This document shows, one piece after another, positions 23,687-35,449 of a stretch of 64,000 bases of DNA (position 1 is its first letter; each line of letters opens with the position of its first letter). The translations under genes were made by a program, and so were the position numbers. Under the pieces are notes generated by a model that saw only the letters and a list, made by a program, of their open reading frames with translations, made no database searches and was not told the origin of the DNA. The DNA comes from Flammulina velutipes (lineage: Eukaryota; Basidiomycota; Agaricomycetes; Agaricales; Physalacriaceae). Location of the stretch: the NCBI GenBank assembly GCA_011800155.1, contig CM022373.1, forward strand, positions 1,984,001 through 2,048,000, written 5' to 3'.

Positions 23687-25457
23687 ATGTCTTCCATTTT
23701 TGGCGGTGGATCCAGTCTGTTTGGCGCTGCTAATAGCAACCAGCAACAGCCACAACAACAGCCGACAAACTCCCTCTTTGGATCCACAGCGCCTGCAACA
23801 AACACTGGCTCATCGCTGTTTGGCTCGACACCAGCGAACAACCAGCAGCAGCAAGGCTCGTCGATATTCGGCGCAGCGCCGGCCAACAACCAGCAGCAAG
23901 GCTCGTCGCTCTTTGGGTCCAGCACAAACAACGCACCGGGATCTCTCTTTGGTTCGAGTAACACTCAGCAGCAGCAACCCGCCTCGACAGGCTCATCTCT
24001 GTTTGGATCTGCGGCGCCAACGACAAATACCGGCTCTTCTTCCCTGTTCGGTGCCACCAACACCAACCAACAGCAGCCACAGCAACAACAACAACAGCAG
24101 CAGCAGCCTTCACTGTTCGGCTCGAGTGCCCCGGCCACTGGAACAAATTCTCTCTTTGGCTCAACCAACACCGGAGGATCTCTCTTTGGATCTACCAACA
24201 CCAACAACCCGACGAACACCGGCTCGTCACTTTTTTCATCCACCTCCGGCTCCCTTTTCAATACCAACAACAATCCCGCTCCATCCAATAACCTCAACAC
24301 CAGTACTCTCTCAACCAGCGCATTCGGCAAACCTGCACAGTCGCAATTTGGCACCGGCAGTCTGCTGAGAAGTACAGCCACAGGACAGTCGCAGCAGAAC
24401 CCAGCAGACGCCCAAGCACAGTTCGAAAGGCTAGCACAAAAAATCGAGGCTATCACAAATGCCTGGAATCCCAACTCACCACAGTGCCGATTCCAAGTAC
24501 GTTGATTTCCCCTTTTGACATACTCAGTTCTCATCCTTCACAGCACTATTTCTACAACCTCGTAGATCCAAACCAAGTTCACCTCTATGGCCGACCCCCC
24601 AACGCGACGAACGAGGTTTTGTGGCAGAAAGCGATACAAGAGAACCCAGATCCTACATGGTACGCTTCAGTGCATCGTTCCATAAACCTAAAGCTGACTT
24701 TTCACAGTCTCGTCCCTGTCCTCGCCAATGGATTCGATGAGCTACGACAGCGCGTCGACGCTCAGACTCAACAATCCTCTGCCCACACGACGAGTACCCA
24801 AGTACGCCTTTTCAGCCGCTTCGAAGAACATTTTTATTCATCATTTTACATTTCTAGGAGCTCCAAAAGAAATTAAACGAGCTCGCAACGAACCACACTA
24901 CTACCATCGTACCCCGTCTGGCTCGCTTTTCTCAATCCCAGATTCAGATCGCACAAAGAATCACCGCTCTCGTTCAGCATTTACACTTGCTCATCCCTGC
25001 CGTCCGCTCGTCAGCGATACGCCCGGAAGAGGAGCAACTTGCTGCAGAACTCGAGGCAGTCGATGAGGACATGAGAGGCAACAGGGGGAGGATGAAGGCG
25101 AAACTGGAAGAGCTGTGGGCTGTCTTCGGGGCGATGAAGGCTCGGGAAGAGGGGTTCCGTGAACGGAGGGTAAGCGGTGAATGGAAGGTGGTTGATGAGG
25201 ATGGTTTGGCGAGAATTGCGCAGGTGAGTGACACTCTTACTGACAATCTTGTTCGAGGAAGACTGAGTCATGGTTGACAGATTCTGGCGGAGCAGCAGGC
25301 CGGTCTAGCACACTTGACCAAGATCCTTCATAAGGATCTACGGGATTTGGGTATCATTATGGGTACTGGACCTGCTATTACGGCTGGTGATGATGCGATG
25401 ACTCCGGATAACTTGTGGACGTCTACGAGCTCGCTTAGGGCGAGCGCTTTGAGATGA
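23687..25457 (+). CDS. NUP57: Nucleoporin Nup54/Nup57 (FG nucleoporin of the central channel)
   Basis: Component of the Nup62-Nup58-Nup54 channel complex of the nuclear pore, where FG repeats form the permeability barrier for transport receptors. Residues 1-250 are a low-complexity Gln/Asn/Ser/Thr domain with about fifteen SLFG/GSSLFG repeats. The alpha-helical part begins AQFERLAQKIEAITNAWNPN and continues HYFYNLVDPNQVHLYGRPP, the conserved Nup54 signature. Coiled-coil helices follow (LAAELEAVDEDMRGNRGRMK) and the C-terminus is LTKILHKDLRDLGIIMG. Exon 1 is 23687-24496; short introns follow. The open frame runs 66 nt further upstream, but MSSIFGGGSSLFG at 23687 is the natural start. Confidence 0.92.
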
Positions 25458-26289
25458 TGTGTTGTAATTTTAGGTATCCTACAATTGCAACTTTATGGGA
25501 GCAGCTATATCTGATTAGCAGAGATTGAGAGTCTGGGATTTTTGACCCATCCGTGCGGGAGGCGTTCTGTCAAAAAAATGAATCCAGTTACAAGACACTC
25601 CTCACCTTCGCGGAATCTTCAAGCGCCGGGGATGACAATGAATGGGATGCGTCCCAACAACGCTTTACTGCGTCAATATACAGATTTCAGTACTGTATAC
25701 ATGCGCATGCTCAGAAGACGTGTCTGAGCTTTTCATTGACCTTGACTTGCAGACTGCGAACGTAGGTTCGAGGTGTATAGTCTCATTGAATGAATCCACA
25801 GACAAAAACGTCAGGCAACTCGTCGCTTCAATACAAAGCTCTCAAGCAGCTCGGAGTCGCAGTTTCTCCCTGGAAATGAACTCGCTGTCAGGTAGAGTTG
25901 CTGCTATTCCGCCTATACGGATACCGCCGTTCAGGAAATCAGTTACGGGCGTCGGTATGGAATTTGAAGACCACCTTTGAACGTTGGCCTTGAGATGAAG
26001 GAGGAATGGTTATATGGAGAAGTCGTTGAGCGAGCTGGCTGGATCATCTTAACTAGTGAATGTAATGTGAATCTGAAACAGTGATACAGATAACTCGCCT
26101 TTGCTTGCGTACGACAACGTTTCACTACGTGGCGCGATGCAAGATAATGTCGGGGTTGGGAAAATGACAAGGGCGGTCTACGTTGAAGGTCGCCTTTGAT
26201 ATATCGCCCCAGTTCTTTCTATAGACCAATTGTTTGTCAAATGGTTAGGCGAGGCAAGAAAACGGCGGAAGATTCATGGCTTATTGCTG
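25458..26289. other. Intergenic, no gene seen
   Basis: Sequence between the Nup54 stop and repeat copy A. Several short frames on both strands lack splice continuity and known motifs. Confidence 0.4.
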
Positions 26290-27116
26290 ATACGGGATTT
26301 ACAGGCCAAAGCGACTTGTCGTCTCACAAAAATTGCGGAGAGCGATACCATGGCGGCGAGTTGACAGGGCGAGCGAGGGACGGAGGAAGCACAGGAATGT
26401 TGAACACTTGATAAATTTCACAGGCAAAATGCGCAAATTAGAATGCATGTATTCGAGGTAATAACAGCTATAACAGGTCCGGTTTGACAGAGTGGTCGAT
26501 ATCACGTTGATTCTTCGCCAGTGCATGGCATGGCAAGATCGTTCGTTCGAATCCTGTTCAGTTGCTGGTCCTTCCCGGGAATATTTTTTCGATAAATCTT
26601 GAAAATAATCGGAATGGAATATTCGAGCGCGAAGACGACGTAGAACGAGTTTTCCTGCAGAAAGTATGAGCATACGTGTCGAGGAAGCGGAGATAAAGGT
26701 GAAGGAAGGGATCAGCTGGCTGTTCTTAGTATTTTTTAAATCGGTGTATCCCCATCGCAAAGCTGCGGATGTTGTGGATAGTTCACATCTTTGGAGGCAA
26801 GAGGATGATCAAGACACTCACAGAAAGTTATTTGTGCAAACGAGGACGACCTGGAAGAAGAGAAAAAGTCAGAAAAGGTTTTTGATCGACGAGGAAGAAA
26901 AGGAATGAAAGATCAGAGGTGCACTAAAAATGAGTTTGGATGTGCTGTGCCAGTCGTCAAAGCAGGTTATGCTACGACTGGGGCGGCAAGGAATCATCAG
27001 AGAGATGAGAGACGGAATGGAGGCTCACCGTGGTCGTCGTGTAATACGAAGAACAAAAATCAAATTTTCGCTTTTTATACGTACGTGTCCGGCCCGGGTC
27101 CCGTGATTGTGGCGCA
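26290..27116 (+). repeat. Dispersed repeat copy A with tRNA-like Pol III boxes
   Basis: An 827-bp unit nearly identical, in reverse complement, to 32443-33357. The limits were set where the two copies stop matching: GGGATTTACAGGCCAAA at the low end and TGATTGTGGCGCA at the high end. On the plus strand TGACAGAGTGG (26485-26495) resembles a tRNA A box and CGTTCGAATCC (26544-26554) a B box, 48 nt apart, as in class II tRNA-derived elements. The tRNA does not fold well, so it is a relic promoter and not a working tRNA. The frames at 26666-27159 are by-products of the repeat. It is non-autonomous; a SINE-like origin is my inference. Confidence 0.75.
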
Positions 27117-27609
27117 ATCGATTGCGGTTGTACACGATATTCGGGGGAATATAAGTTAGATATGATGATTATTGAGGTGGAGGAGTCATATACAACACAA
27201 TCCTTGAAAATCACCGATAATGGTACTACGGTTCAGAGCCAGAATGGTAGCGATACAATTACCTAACTTGCAGAGACATTTGGCTATGTAGCTAAGTTCT
27301 TATGTCATGCTTATAGCTTATTTGGAGAGTCGTACGCCCGCATAGAATGAGATGTACACAAGATTCATGTTGTAGGACAGGAAGGACATACATACATTCA
27401 TCTTGTAAAACTTGGGAGTAGGGAGGCAAAATTGACGGTGGATATGCTGAGAGTGGACTCACTATAGCGTATAGTATGAGGACCTAACCATGTACTGAGA
27501 GCTGTATGTACTCGCAGTCACCTTGGGGCGTGGGAAAGTGCCATGATGTGTTAGTCATCGTGAGTCCGAACACCTCTGCTTTCGCCCATTCAGCTTTTGG
27601 CCAGGTATA
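27117..27609. other. Upstream region of SF3B1
   Basis: No open frame of note. It presumably carries the SF3B1 promoter. Confidence 0.35.
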
Positions 27610-30600
27610 ATGTCTTCTCCTGGCTCACCCAGATTAATAGACTCGTATACAGCGCCCAAGGACGTCCTCAAGGAATTCGAGGATCTCGCTGAAGAAGAAA
27701 ACTATGATCCATTCGCCGAGACTGCGTCCAAACGCCAAATTGCGTCCCGACAAGGCGACTACCACAACAGGCGCTTCGACCGTGTCGCTGTCGACAGCGC
27801 AGACGCCTTCAAGGCTGCGGAAGACGGCCAGGATGTAGAGGGCGGCTACAAAGATGCGATGCGACTCGCTAGGCTGGAGCAGGAAGAGGCACGGGTGAAG
27901 AGGGCGATAGAGGAGAAGGAAAAACAGGACCGCGAAGAGGGAAAGATGAAAATGGACCTCGACAAGACGCCACCGGCCTCGGAGCTCGAAGACGTCGCGA
28001 TGGAAATCGTCGCAGCGCAAGACCAGGCTGCAGCTGGCACGAAGCGCAAACGTCGCTGGGATGTCGCAGAGCCCTCCGACGAGAAAGCCGAACCTAGCCA
28101 GGAAGAGAAGGACGACAGCGCTCCCAAGAAACGTCGGTCGCGTTGGGACGATGCGCCAGCCGACGCCGTTGCTGTCGCTGCTGCTGCCCCCGCTGCCCCA
28201 GCAAAACGCTCGCGCTGGGACCAGACGCCAGTCCAGTCTGACGCCCCCATGATTCCCATAATCATGAACGCACCTGGCATCCACCAGGACGAGAAACACA
28301 ACCGCTACCTCACCGACGAAGAGCTCGACGCACTGCTCCCCCCTACTGGCTACGTTATCGTCACTCCCCCGCCTGGCTACGCACCGTCCATGGCGCCTCG
28401 CAAATTCCTCGCGACTCCGATGCATACTGATGCTGGTGGCTTCCACATTCAAGAGAGCTCGGATGCTGCTGCCGTCGCTGCTGCCGCTGGTCTGGCGCCA
28501 GAGCTGCCCACCGAAATTCCGGGTGTGGGCAGTTTAGCATTCTTCAAGGCCGAGGATGCCCAATATTTTGCAAAGATCATGACGGAGGAAGACGAGACCG
28601 AGTTGTCTGTTGACGAGATGAAGGAGCGCAAGATCATGCGACTCTTGCTCAAAATCAAGAACGGTACTCCTCCAGTTCGGAAGACTGCCCTTCGTCAAAT
28701 CACAGACAAGGCTCGTGACTTTGGCGCTGGCCCTCTTTTCGATAAAATTCTGCCGTTGCTCATGGAGCGTTCGCTCGAGGACCAAGAGCGCCATCTTCTC
28801 GTCAAAGTCATCGATCGCGTTCTCTATAAACTCGATGATCTCGTCCGTCCCTACGTCCACAAAATCCTCGTTGTCATTGAGCCTCTCCTCATCGACGAGG
28901 ATTACTACGCACGTGTGGAAGGTCGGGAGATCATCTCCAACTTGTCCAAAGCCGCTGGTCTTGCTCACATGATCTCCACCATGCGACCTGATATCGACCA
29001 CGCCGATGAGTATGTGCGCAATACCACTGCTCGAGCATTCTCCGTTGTCGCTTCCGCCTTAGGCATCCCGTCACTTCTCCCCTTCCTCAAAGCCGTTTGC
29101 CGGTCCAAAAAATCATGGCAGGCTCGCCACACTGGTATTCGCATTGTTCAGCAGATTGCCATTATGATGGGTTGTGCTGTCTTGCCCCACCTGCGAAACC
29201 TGGTAGATTGCATCGCCCATGGACTCTCTGACGAGCAGCAGAAGGTGCGCACGATGACCGCACTCGGTCTCGCTGCATTGGCAGAGGCCGCTGCGCCTTA
29301 CGGTATCGAGTCTTTCGACAACGTCCTCAAGCCGCTTTGGTTGGGCATTCGTCTCCACCGTGGCAAAGGTCTCGCTGCGTTCCTCAAAGCCATCGGCTTC
29401 ATCATTCCCCTCATGGACCCCGAATACGCCTCTTACTACACCAAGGAGGTGACTGTCATTCTCATTCGAGAGTTTGGTACGTCGGATGAGGAGATGAAGA
29501 AGATCGTTCTCAAGGTCGTCAAACAGTGTGCTGCGACGGAGGGAGTCACGCCGCAATACATCAAGCAGGACATCCTGCCCGACTTCTTCAAGTCGTTCTG
29601 GATTCGTCGCATGGCATTGGATCGCAGGAACTACAAACAGGTCGTCGAGACGACAGTGGAGCTTGCTCAGAAAGCTGGTGTCGCGGAAATATGCAACCGT
29701 GTTGTCAACGAGCTCAAGGACGAGGCCGAGCCGTACCGGAAGATGGTCATGGAGACAATCACCAAGGTTGTGGCGACTCTCGGCGCGTCGGATATTGACG
29801 AGCGATTGGAGATGCGCCTCATCGACGGTATCATTTTCTCGTTCCAGGAGCAGACAACGGAGGATCAGGTCATGCTTGACGGTTTCGGAACCGTCGTCAA
29901 CGCTCTAGGCGTCCGCGTCAAGCCATACCTCACGCAGATCGTCTCTACTATTCTATGGCGCTTGAACAACAAGAGTGCCAAGGTTCGTCAGCAAGCAGCG
30001 GATTTGACGTCGCGGCTCGCGGTGGTGATTAAGCAGTGCGGCGAGGATCAGCTGTTGAGCAAATTGGGGCTTGTGTTGTTCGAGCAACTTGGAGAGGAGT
30101 ATCCGGATACGTTGGGAAGTATCATCGCAGCGGAGGGCGCTATCGCCAATGTTGTTGGTATGACCCAAATGAACCCACCAGTCAAGGATCTTCGTGAGTT
30201 GTTACAACATTTCGAAAATTTCATACTAATCAATTCCTTAGTGCCTCGCATGACGCCCATTCTGAGGAACAGACATGAAAAGGTGCAAGAGGCATCTATC
30301 AACTTGATTGGCCGAATCGCAGATCGCGGTGCCGAGTTCGTCCCCGCTCGTGAATGGATGCGTATTTGCTTCGAGTTGTTGGACCTTCTCAAGGCCCACA
30401 AGAAGGGCATTCGCCGAGCTGCTGTCAATTCATTTGGCTACATCGCGAAGAGTTTGGGTCCGCAGGACGTGTTGTCAGTGCTCTTGACGAACTTGAGAGT
30501 GCAGGAGCGACAGAGTCGAGTGTGTAGTACCGTTGCGATCGCCATTGTCGCAGAAACATGTGGACGTGAGTGTTTTTTTTTCTCTTGAGAAAGCAGAACC

Positions 30601-31171
30601 ATTTACTAATTCTTTTTCGTTAGCTTTCACTTGCATTCCGGCCATTCTCAATGAGTACCGGACGGCGGAGCTGAACGTCCGAACGGGTTGTTTGAAGGCG
30701 CTGTCGTTTGTCTTTGAGTACGTGGGCCCGCAGTCGGCCTACTACGCGGACTCGGTGGTGACGATGTTGGAGGACGCGTTGACGGACCGCGATCTCGTTC
30801 ATCGACAGACGGCCAGCACCATTGTGAAGCATTTGGCGCTTGGAGTCGCTGGGCTGGGATGTGAGGATTCGATGCTTCATTTGATGAATCTGGTGTGGCC
30901 GAACTGCTTCGAGACTTCGCCACACGTTATCGGTGCCGTGATGGATGCTATCGAGGCGATGAGGGTGACTCTGGGACCTGGGATCCTGTTGAGCTATGTG
31001 CTCCAGGGCCTCTTCCATCCTGCGAGGAAAGTGAGGGAGGTGTATTGGAGGGTGTACAATGCATTGTATCTGGGAGCGGAGGACGCAATGGTGCCTTTCT
31101 ATCCTGATGTGGGAGAGTTGAGCGAGGGGCCGAATGACTACTCGTGCCATGCTCTGCAGATGTTTATTTGA
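27610..31171 (+). CDS. SF3B1: Splicing factor 3B subunit 1 (SF3B1/Hsh155/Prp10)
   Basis: HEAT-repeat scaffold of the U2 snRNP SF3b complex, which clamps the branch-point helix during spliceosome assembly. Three exons: 27610-30193, 30242-30565, 30624-31171, about 1151 aa. The 48-nt intron at 30194-30241 has a TACTAAT-type branch site and is in frame, so it is easily missed; removing it gives [16 protein letters not shown], as in the family. The N-terminus has three U2AF-ligand-like motifs (KRKRRWD, RRSRWD, KRSRWD). About twenty HEAT repeats follow. SDEQQKVRT contains the lysine equivalent to human K700, and [15 protein letters not shown] is also conserved. The C-terminus ends [21 protein letters not shown]. 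Single essential gene in other fungi. Confidence 0.97.
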
Positions 31172-31334
31172 TTGTGTACTGTATTATTAACTATTGGTGT
31201 ATTGATACCAGGATGTCAGACTCACTCAGACTGTCATGATCAGTGTGAACTTTTCCGCGGTCAGGTGGGATAACCCTAAAGGGTGCTTGATGCACGAGGC
31301 AGAAGTCTAGCTACACTCTACTCTCGCTTTATCC

Positions 31335-32252
31335 ATGGACGCGTCATCTGTATTGAGCGACGACGACTACGATGTTATCTCTAATCCTGGCTTGGATAGC
31401 AGTATTGCCGACTTGAACATGGTGTCGAGGCCGCCTTCGGAGCCGCAGCCGTTGGCGGATGCACAAGCCAAATGGGCGACAGCGAGCCTAGAAGCGCAAG
31501 ACGTGCAAAAATGGACTCTGGGAACGATGCTCACGCAAGACGGGAACGCCGAACGGACACGGCGGGTGTACGTCGATGGCGTATTCGACGTGTTCACCGT
31601 TGGGTGGGTTAATTGACTGTGAAAGGCTAAATCATCAACGTTCTCACCTATTGATTGCAGCGATGCGTTACAATTACGCCAGGCGAAGCTGGCATTCCCG
31701 TTTGTGCACCTCGTCGTTGGTGTGTTCGATGATGAGCAGTGTAGGGTGCATGGAGTTGCGCCGGCCTATCCGCACGTCGAGCGGTGCGAGGTATTGCGCC
31801 ACTGTCGGTGGGTCGATGAGGTCGTACCGGACGCTCCGTGGCGGATCGACGAGGCCTTCTTGTCGCGGAGGCGGATCGACTATGTGGCGTTCGAAGAAGG
31901 CGCCACCGTAGATCCCAAGTATGATTCCGTCAGAGTCAAGGGATACGACGAGGTTAAGCACTTGGGTGAGCCTGGATTCATTTCGGTAGCGGCAAACTCT
32001 GATTGTTGGGCTGTTTGTGTAGGCAAGGTGATATTGACGAGAAAGACAACAGGCTTGACTGTGCCACAGCCCGCGTTGGCACGTGCGCGGTTCTTGTCTA
32101 GCACGCCGACGCCTCCGGTGGTCGAAGAGGATGACTATAGCCCACCGCCACCGCTCCCCCTACCATTGGTACCGGAGCCGATTAAGCATGATCCAGTGGT
32201 TGAAGTGGACTCGGACGACGATGGAACGCCGCCAGCAGACCTTTTCCTATGA
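31335..32252 (+). CDS. CTP:phosphocholine cytidylyltransferase-fold protein with degenerate active site
   Basis: Related to choline-phosphate cytidylyltransferase (Pct1/CCT) of the Kennedy pathway. Exons 31335-31603, 31661-31965 and 32023-32252 give about 267 aa. Family features are clear: RRVYVDGVFDVFTVGDA, HLVVGVFDDEQ, LRHCRWVDEVVPDAPW, RRRIDYVAFEEG and TRKTTGLTV. However, the nucleotide-binding HxGH motif is replaced by TVGD, the RTxGISTS motif by RKTTGLTVPQ, and AHDD by AFEE. The amphipathic membrane-binding helix is absent; the tail is Pro/Asp-rich instead. The intron that splits the motif was checked: GTTGG|C gives glycine, so the loss is not a splicing artefact. It is probably a non-catalytic paralogue with a binding or regulatory role, or a decaying gene without stops. 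Confidence 0.75.
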
Positions 32253-32442
32253 CCGCTTCCTGTATCTCCCTATCGTTTGCTTGCTTCAAGTTGTATCACC
32301 ATTTGTCGATATCACCATGCCATCTGTAGAATTTAGACAATATTAGTTTGGCTGCTTGTTTCCGCAGACTGAAGAATGCTCCTCGCTGAGGCTCCAAGCC
32401 TAAGATCAGGAGCTATCCAACAGCCCAAGAAACACGTATTAG

Positions 32443-33357
32443 TGCGCCACAATCACGGGACCCGGGCCGGACACGTACATATAAAAGGCGAAAATTTGAT
32501 TTTTGTTCTTCGTATTACACGACGACGACGGTGAGCCTCCATTCCGTCTCTCATCTCTCTGATGATTCCTTGCCGCCCCAGTCGTAGCATAACCTGCTTT
32601 GATGACTGGCACAGCACATCCAAACTCATTTTTAGTGCACCTCTGATCCTTCATTCCTTTTCTTCCTCGTCGATCAAGAAACTTTTCTGACTTTTTCCCT
32701 TCTTCAAGGTCGTCCTCGTCGCGCAGTTATCTTTCTGTGAGTGTCTTGATCATCGTTCTACCTCCAAAGATGTGAACTATCCACAACATCCGCAGCTTTG
32801 CGATGGGGATACACCGATTTTAAAAAATACTAAGAACAGCCAGCTGATCCCTTCCTTCACCTTTATCTCCTCTTCCTCGACAAGTATGCTCATACTTTCT
32901 GCAGGAAAACTCGTTCTACGTCGTCTTCGCGCTCGAATATTCCATTCCGATTATTTTCAAGATTTATCGAAAAAATATTCCCGGGAAGGTCCAGCAACTG
33001 AACAGGATTCGAACGAACGATCTTGCCATGCCATGCACTGGCGAAGAATCAACGTGATATCGACCACTCTGTCAAACCGGACCTGTTATAGCTGTTATTA
33101 CCTGGAATACATGCATTCTAATTTGCGCATTTTGCCTGTGAAATTTACCCAGTGCTCAACATTCCTGTGCTCCCTGCGTCCCTCGCTTGCCCTGTCAACT
33201 CGCCGCTTTGGTATCGCCCTCCCTCATTCTCCGCAAATTTCGTGAGACGACGATGCTCCCTCCGTGTCTCGCTCGCCCTCCCAACTCGCCATGGTACCGA
33301 CTTCGCCCTGCCTCATTCTTCTCGAATTTTGTCTAATTTCTTTGGCCCGTGTATCCC
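32443..33357 (-). repeat. Dispersed repeat copy B, inverted relative to copy A
   Basis: A 915-bp unit matching copy A in reverse complement. On the minus strand the A-box-like segment is at 33074-33064 and the B-box-like segment at 33015-33005. It is longer than copy A because of an internal tandem duplication of about 80 bp near 33165-33330 (two versions of a CTCGC-TGCCCT/TCAACTCGCC block). The frames at 32439-32654 and 32772-33245 are carried by the repeat and mirror those of copy A. With copy A it forms an inverted pair around the SF3B1 and cytidylyltransferase-like genes. Confidence 0.75.
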
Positions 33358-33955
33358 GCCGAAGCTACCGTTGGAACTCTCGCCTTCGACAGACAGTTGA
33401 CGTATAGACCTAGTGCACGTTGCTTCAGCAATCCACCGCCCTTGTCGTTCTTCCAACATCAACTTGTAAACGTATCGCGCAATGACACAACAATGTTTCA
33501 TTACTGTCTTTCGAGAGGGCGCAGGCAAAGGCGAGTTATCTTTGTTGAGTATCTGGTTAAATCGCCTAACGCAAGAGTCCTCTAGACGGCGTTTTCCCCT
33601 TCGATCTACGTGCACGTCTGCGAGCGACTTATATAGACGGCGTCTTCAAATCCTAGCCATACCAATGTGGAATGGCTACACCGATGTCTCCTCACTTCAT
33701 ACTCATTTATATCCGCTCACTCAACCCATAAGCATTCGTACATACGTTGTAGAAAATATCAATGTCCTATGTAAATACCTATCAACTTCCTTCTAAATTC
33801 CCAAACACATAGCGTACCAACCACCTCTCCCACATTCATCTCTATTCAACGTACTACTCTTCTTCACGCCCTCAGTGTTAAGCCTCCGTTGTCCAGCATA
33901 AAGAGCTACAGTTCTATAGTCTCACCAACCAGGAAAACTCACTGCAAGATTCTCT
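33358..33955. other. Intergenic, no gene seen
   Basis: Between repeat copy B and the next minus-strand gene. Short frames only. The part near the gene probably holds its 3' untranslated region. Confidence 0.35.
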
Positions 33956-35093
33956 TTAGTTCAGCAGTCTTCGGGACGATAACGAAGTCGCGGGCGAAGG
34001 TGCACTAGCCTGATGGCTTGCGTTATCCATCGACCACTTCTCGGCGAGCTCGAGGATGAGCTGGCGGACATTCTCTTTGTTCACCTGGTTTGTGAAGCGT
34101 CAGTCGGATTGAGCAAAACGCGAGTGGGATAGTTGTAATTTAAATGAGGTGGTAATTTCAGTAGAGCTTCCACTCTTTTCTAAAGGGAGTATACAAATCC
34201 TTTTTACGGGTGATAAATGTGTAGGTATTGATTATACGACCATCGTCGGTCCTTTCCAGGCTTTATTGAAGCCTTTCATCGCTAATCGACGAGAACTTGA
34301 ATGACCTATCGTCGAATTGATAATTCCAACTCACCTCGGACAATTGGCATTCCGGTATTCGGCCTCGCCCTTTTGGCTAGCTCTTCCATCCTCGGGCCCA
34401 GTATCGTAAAGTCCTCCAAGACGAGGGTGAGGTTGATGCCTTTCTTGAAGTTTTTGGAAAACATGAGTAGCTGCATATCATTCTCGACGTCGTCTCTCAG
34501 AATCACAGGAGTCTGTGAGTCTGCGGGCTGGATTAATGAGGGGAGAGTAGGACAAAGGAAGAGAACGCACGGTGACTGGCGCGTGAGATCCTTCCTTCCA
34601 TGGTGTGGCCCTCCTCTGTAGTGTAGTCTTCACCGCTCTGCAGGGTACCGTCGGCAAAGAGCCCACTTCTCGGATGGGGGAACTCTGCAGCAGAGGCGCT
34701 GGGGGCCTCCAAAATCGTGTCCATCTTTAGCTTGGGCAGGAGATGGTGGGACGGAGAGGCATCCCCTGATGCACGATAGATCTTGTGAAGGCTCTCGTTA
34801 GACCCGCGGATAGATCTGGGTCCTCGTGAGCCCTCGCGTCTGAGAGAGCGATGTGGGGTGGGTGGCAAGTTTTTGTGGCGATGAGGGCTCATCTCGTGGA
34901 CAGCGGTGGTTACGGTGCCTCCTGGGGACGTAGGAGTAGTTATGCAAATAGTAGGGCTTGGAGGAGCGATACGAGCGAGACTCCTCTGTGGACGAGTAGG
35001 CGTAGGCAAGAGCTGGTCAGGAATAGGACCCTCGGGAGGGTCAAAGTAGACAGAAGTGTTTTCGTGAATCATTACGGTCGTGGGGCGTGCCAT
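33956..35093 (-). CDS. Uncharacterised fungal protein
   Basis: Three exons on the minus strand: 35093-34577, 34520-34335, 34074-33956, about 273 aa. The 260-nt second intron is longer than usual here; the acceptor before GAGAATGTC was chosen because it yields the continuous helix MPIVRENVRQLILELAEKWS. The N-terminal half is Pro/Ser/Arg-rich and probably disordered (DPPEGPIPDQLLPTPTRP, RSIRGSNES). The C-terminal half is helical (DDVENDMQLLMFSKNFKKGI, LEDFTILGPRMEELAKRARP). No named domain is recognised. It is divergent from lysyl-tRNA synthetase with 356 bp between starts. Confidence 0.65.
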
Positions 35094-35449
35094 GATGGAG
35101 AGAGAAAGTTGGGCGTTTGGTGGCGAGAAGAGATACGTTCATGGCGTTGCTTATGAATAGCTCAGAAAACAATAACATAAATGTCCAGAAGGAGAAACAA
35201 TAGACAGATAGAACAAGAGATGTCCATCTGTATCCATGAATTTGTGATGCTCTTGTGCTCAAGTGGGAGACAAAAAGCAAGATGGTGACCCTGGGAGTCG
35301 AACTTGGACCCACACCACGTGTCTCCTTCTTCCTTCCGGAACGATTGCCATTTCGGGCTATGCTACGCTCAGTTTTTTGTCCAGCCATCTCTCTTTGCCG
35401 ACGACCACTGACTTTTTATCCAATCCACCGTCAAATCGCGACCAGAAAA
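35094..35449. promoter_or_regulatory. Divergent promoter region
   Basis: Shared upstream sequence of the minus-strand uncharacterised gene and lysyl-tRNA synthetase. A TCGAAC-containing segment at 35294-35310 resembles a tRNA B box on the minus strand but does not pair as a tRNA arm. Confidence 0.4.

Noticed and set aside
26666..27159. Plus-strand frames with conserved protein-like sequence
   Set aside because: The conservation with 32439-32654 is due to the repeat itself; frames are short and interrupted in the third copy.
35290..35385. tRNA-like B box (TTCGACTCCC on the minus strand)
   Set aside because: T-arm and acceptor strands do not pair and no clear 5' half exists.
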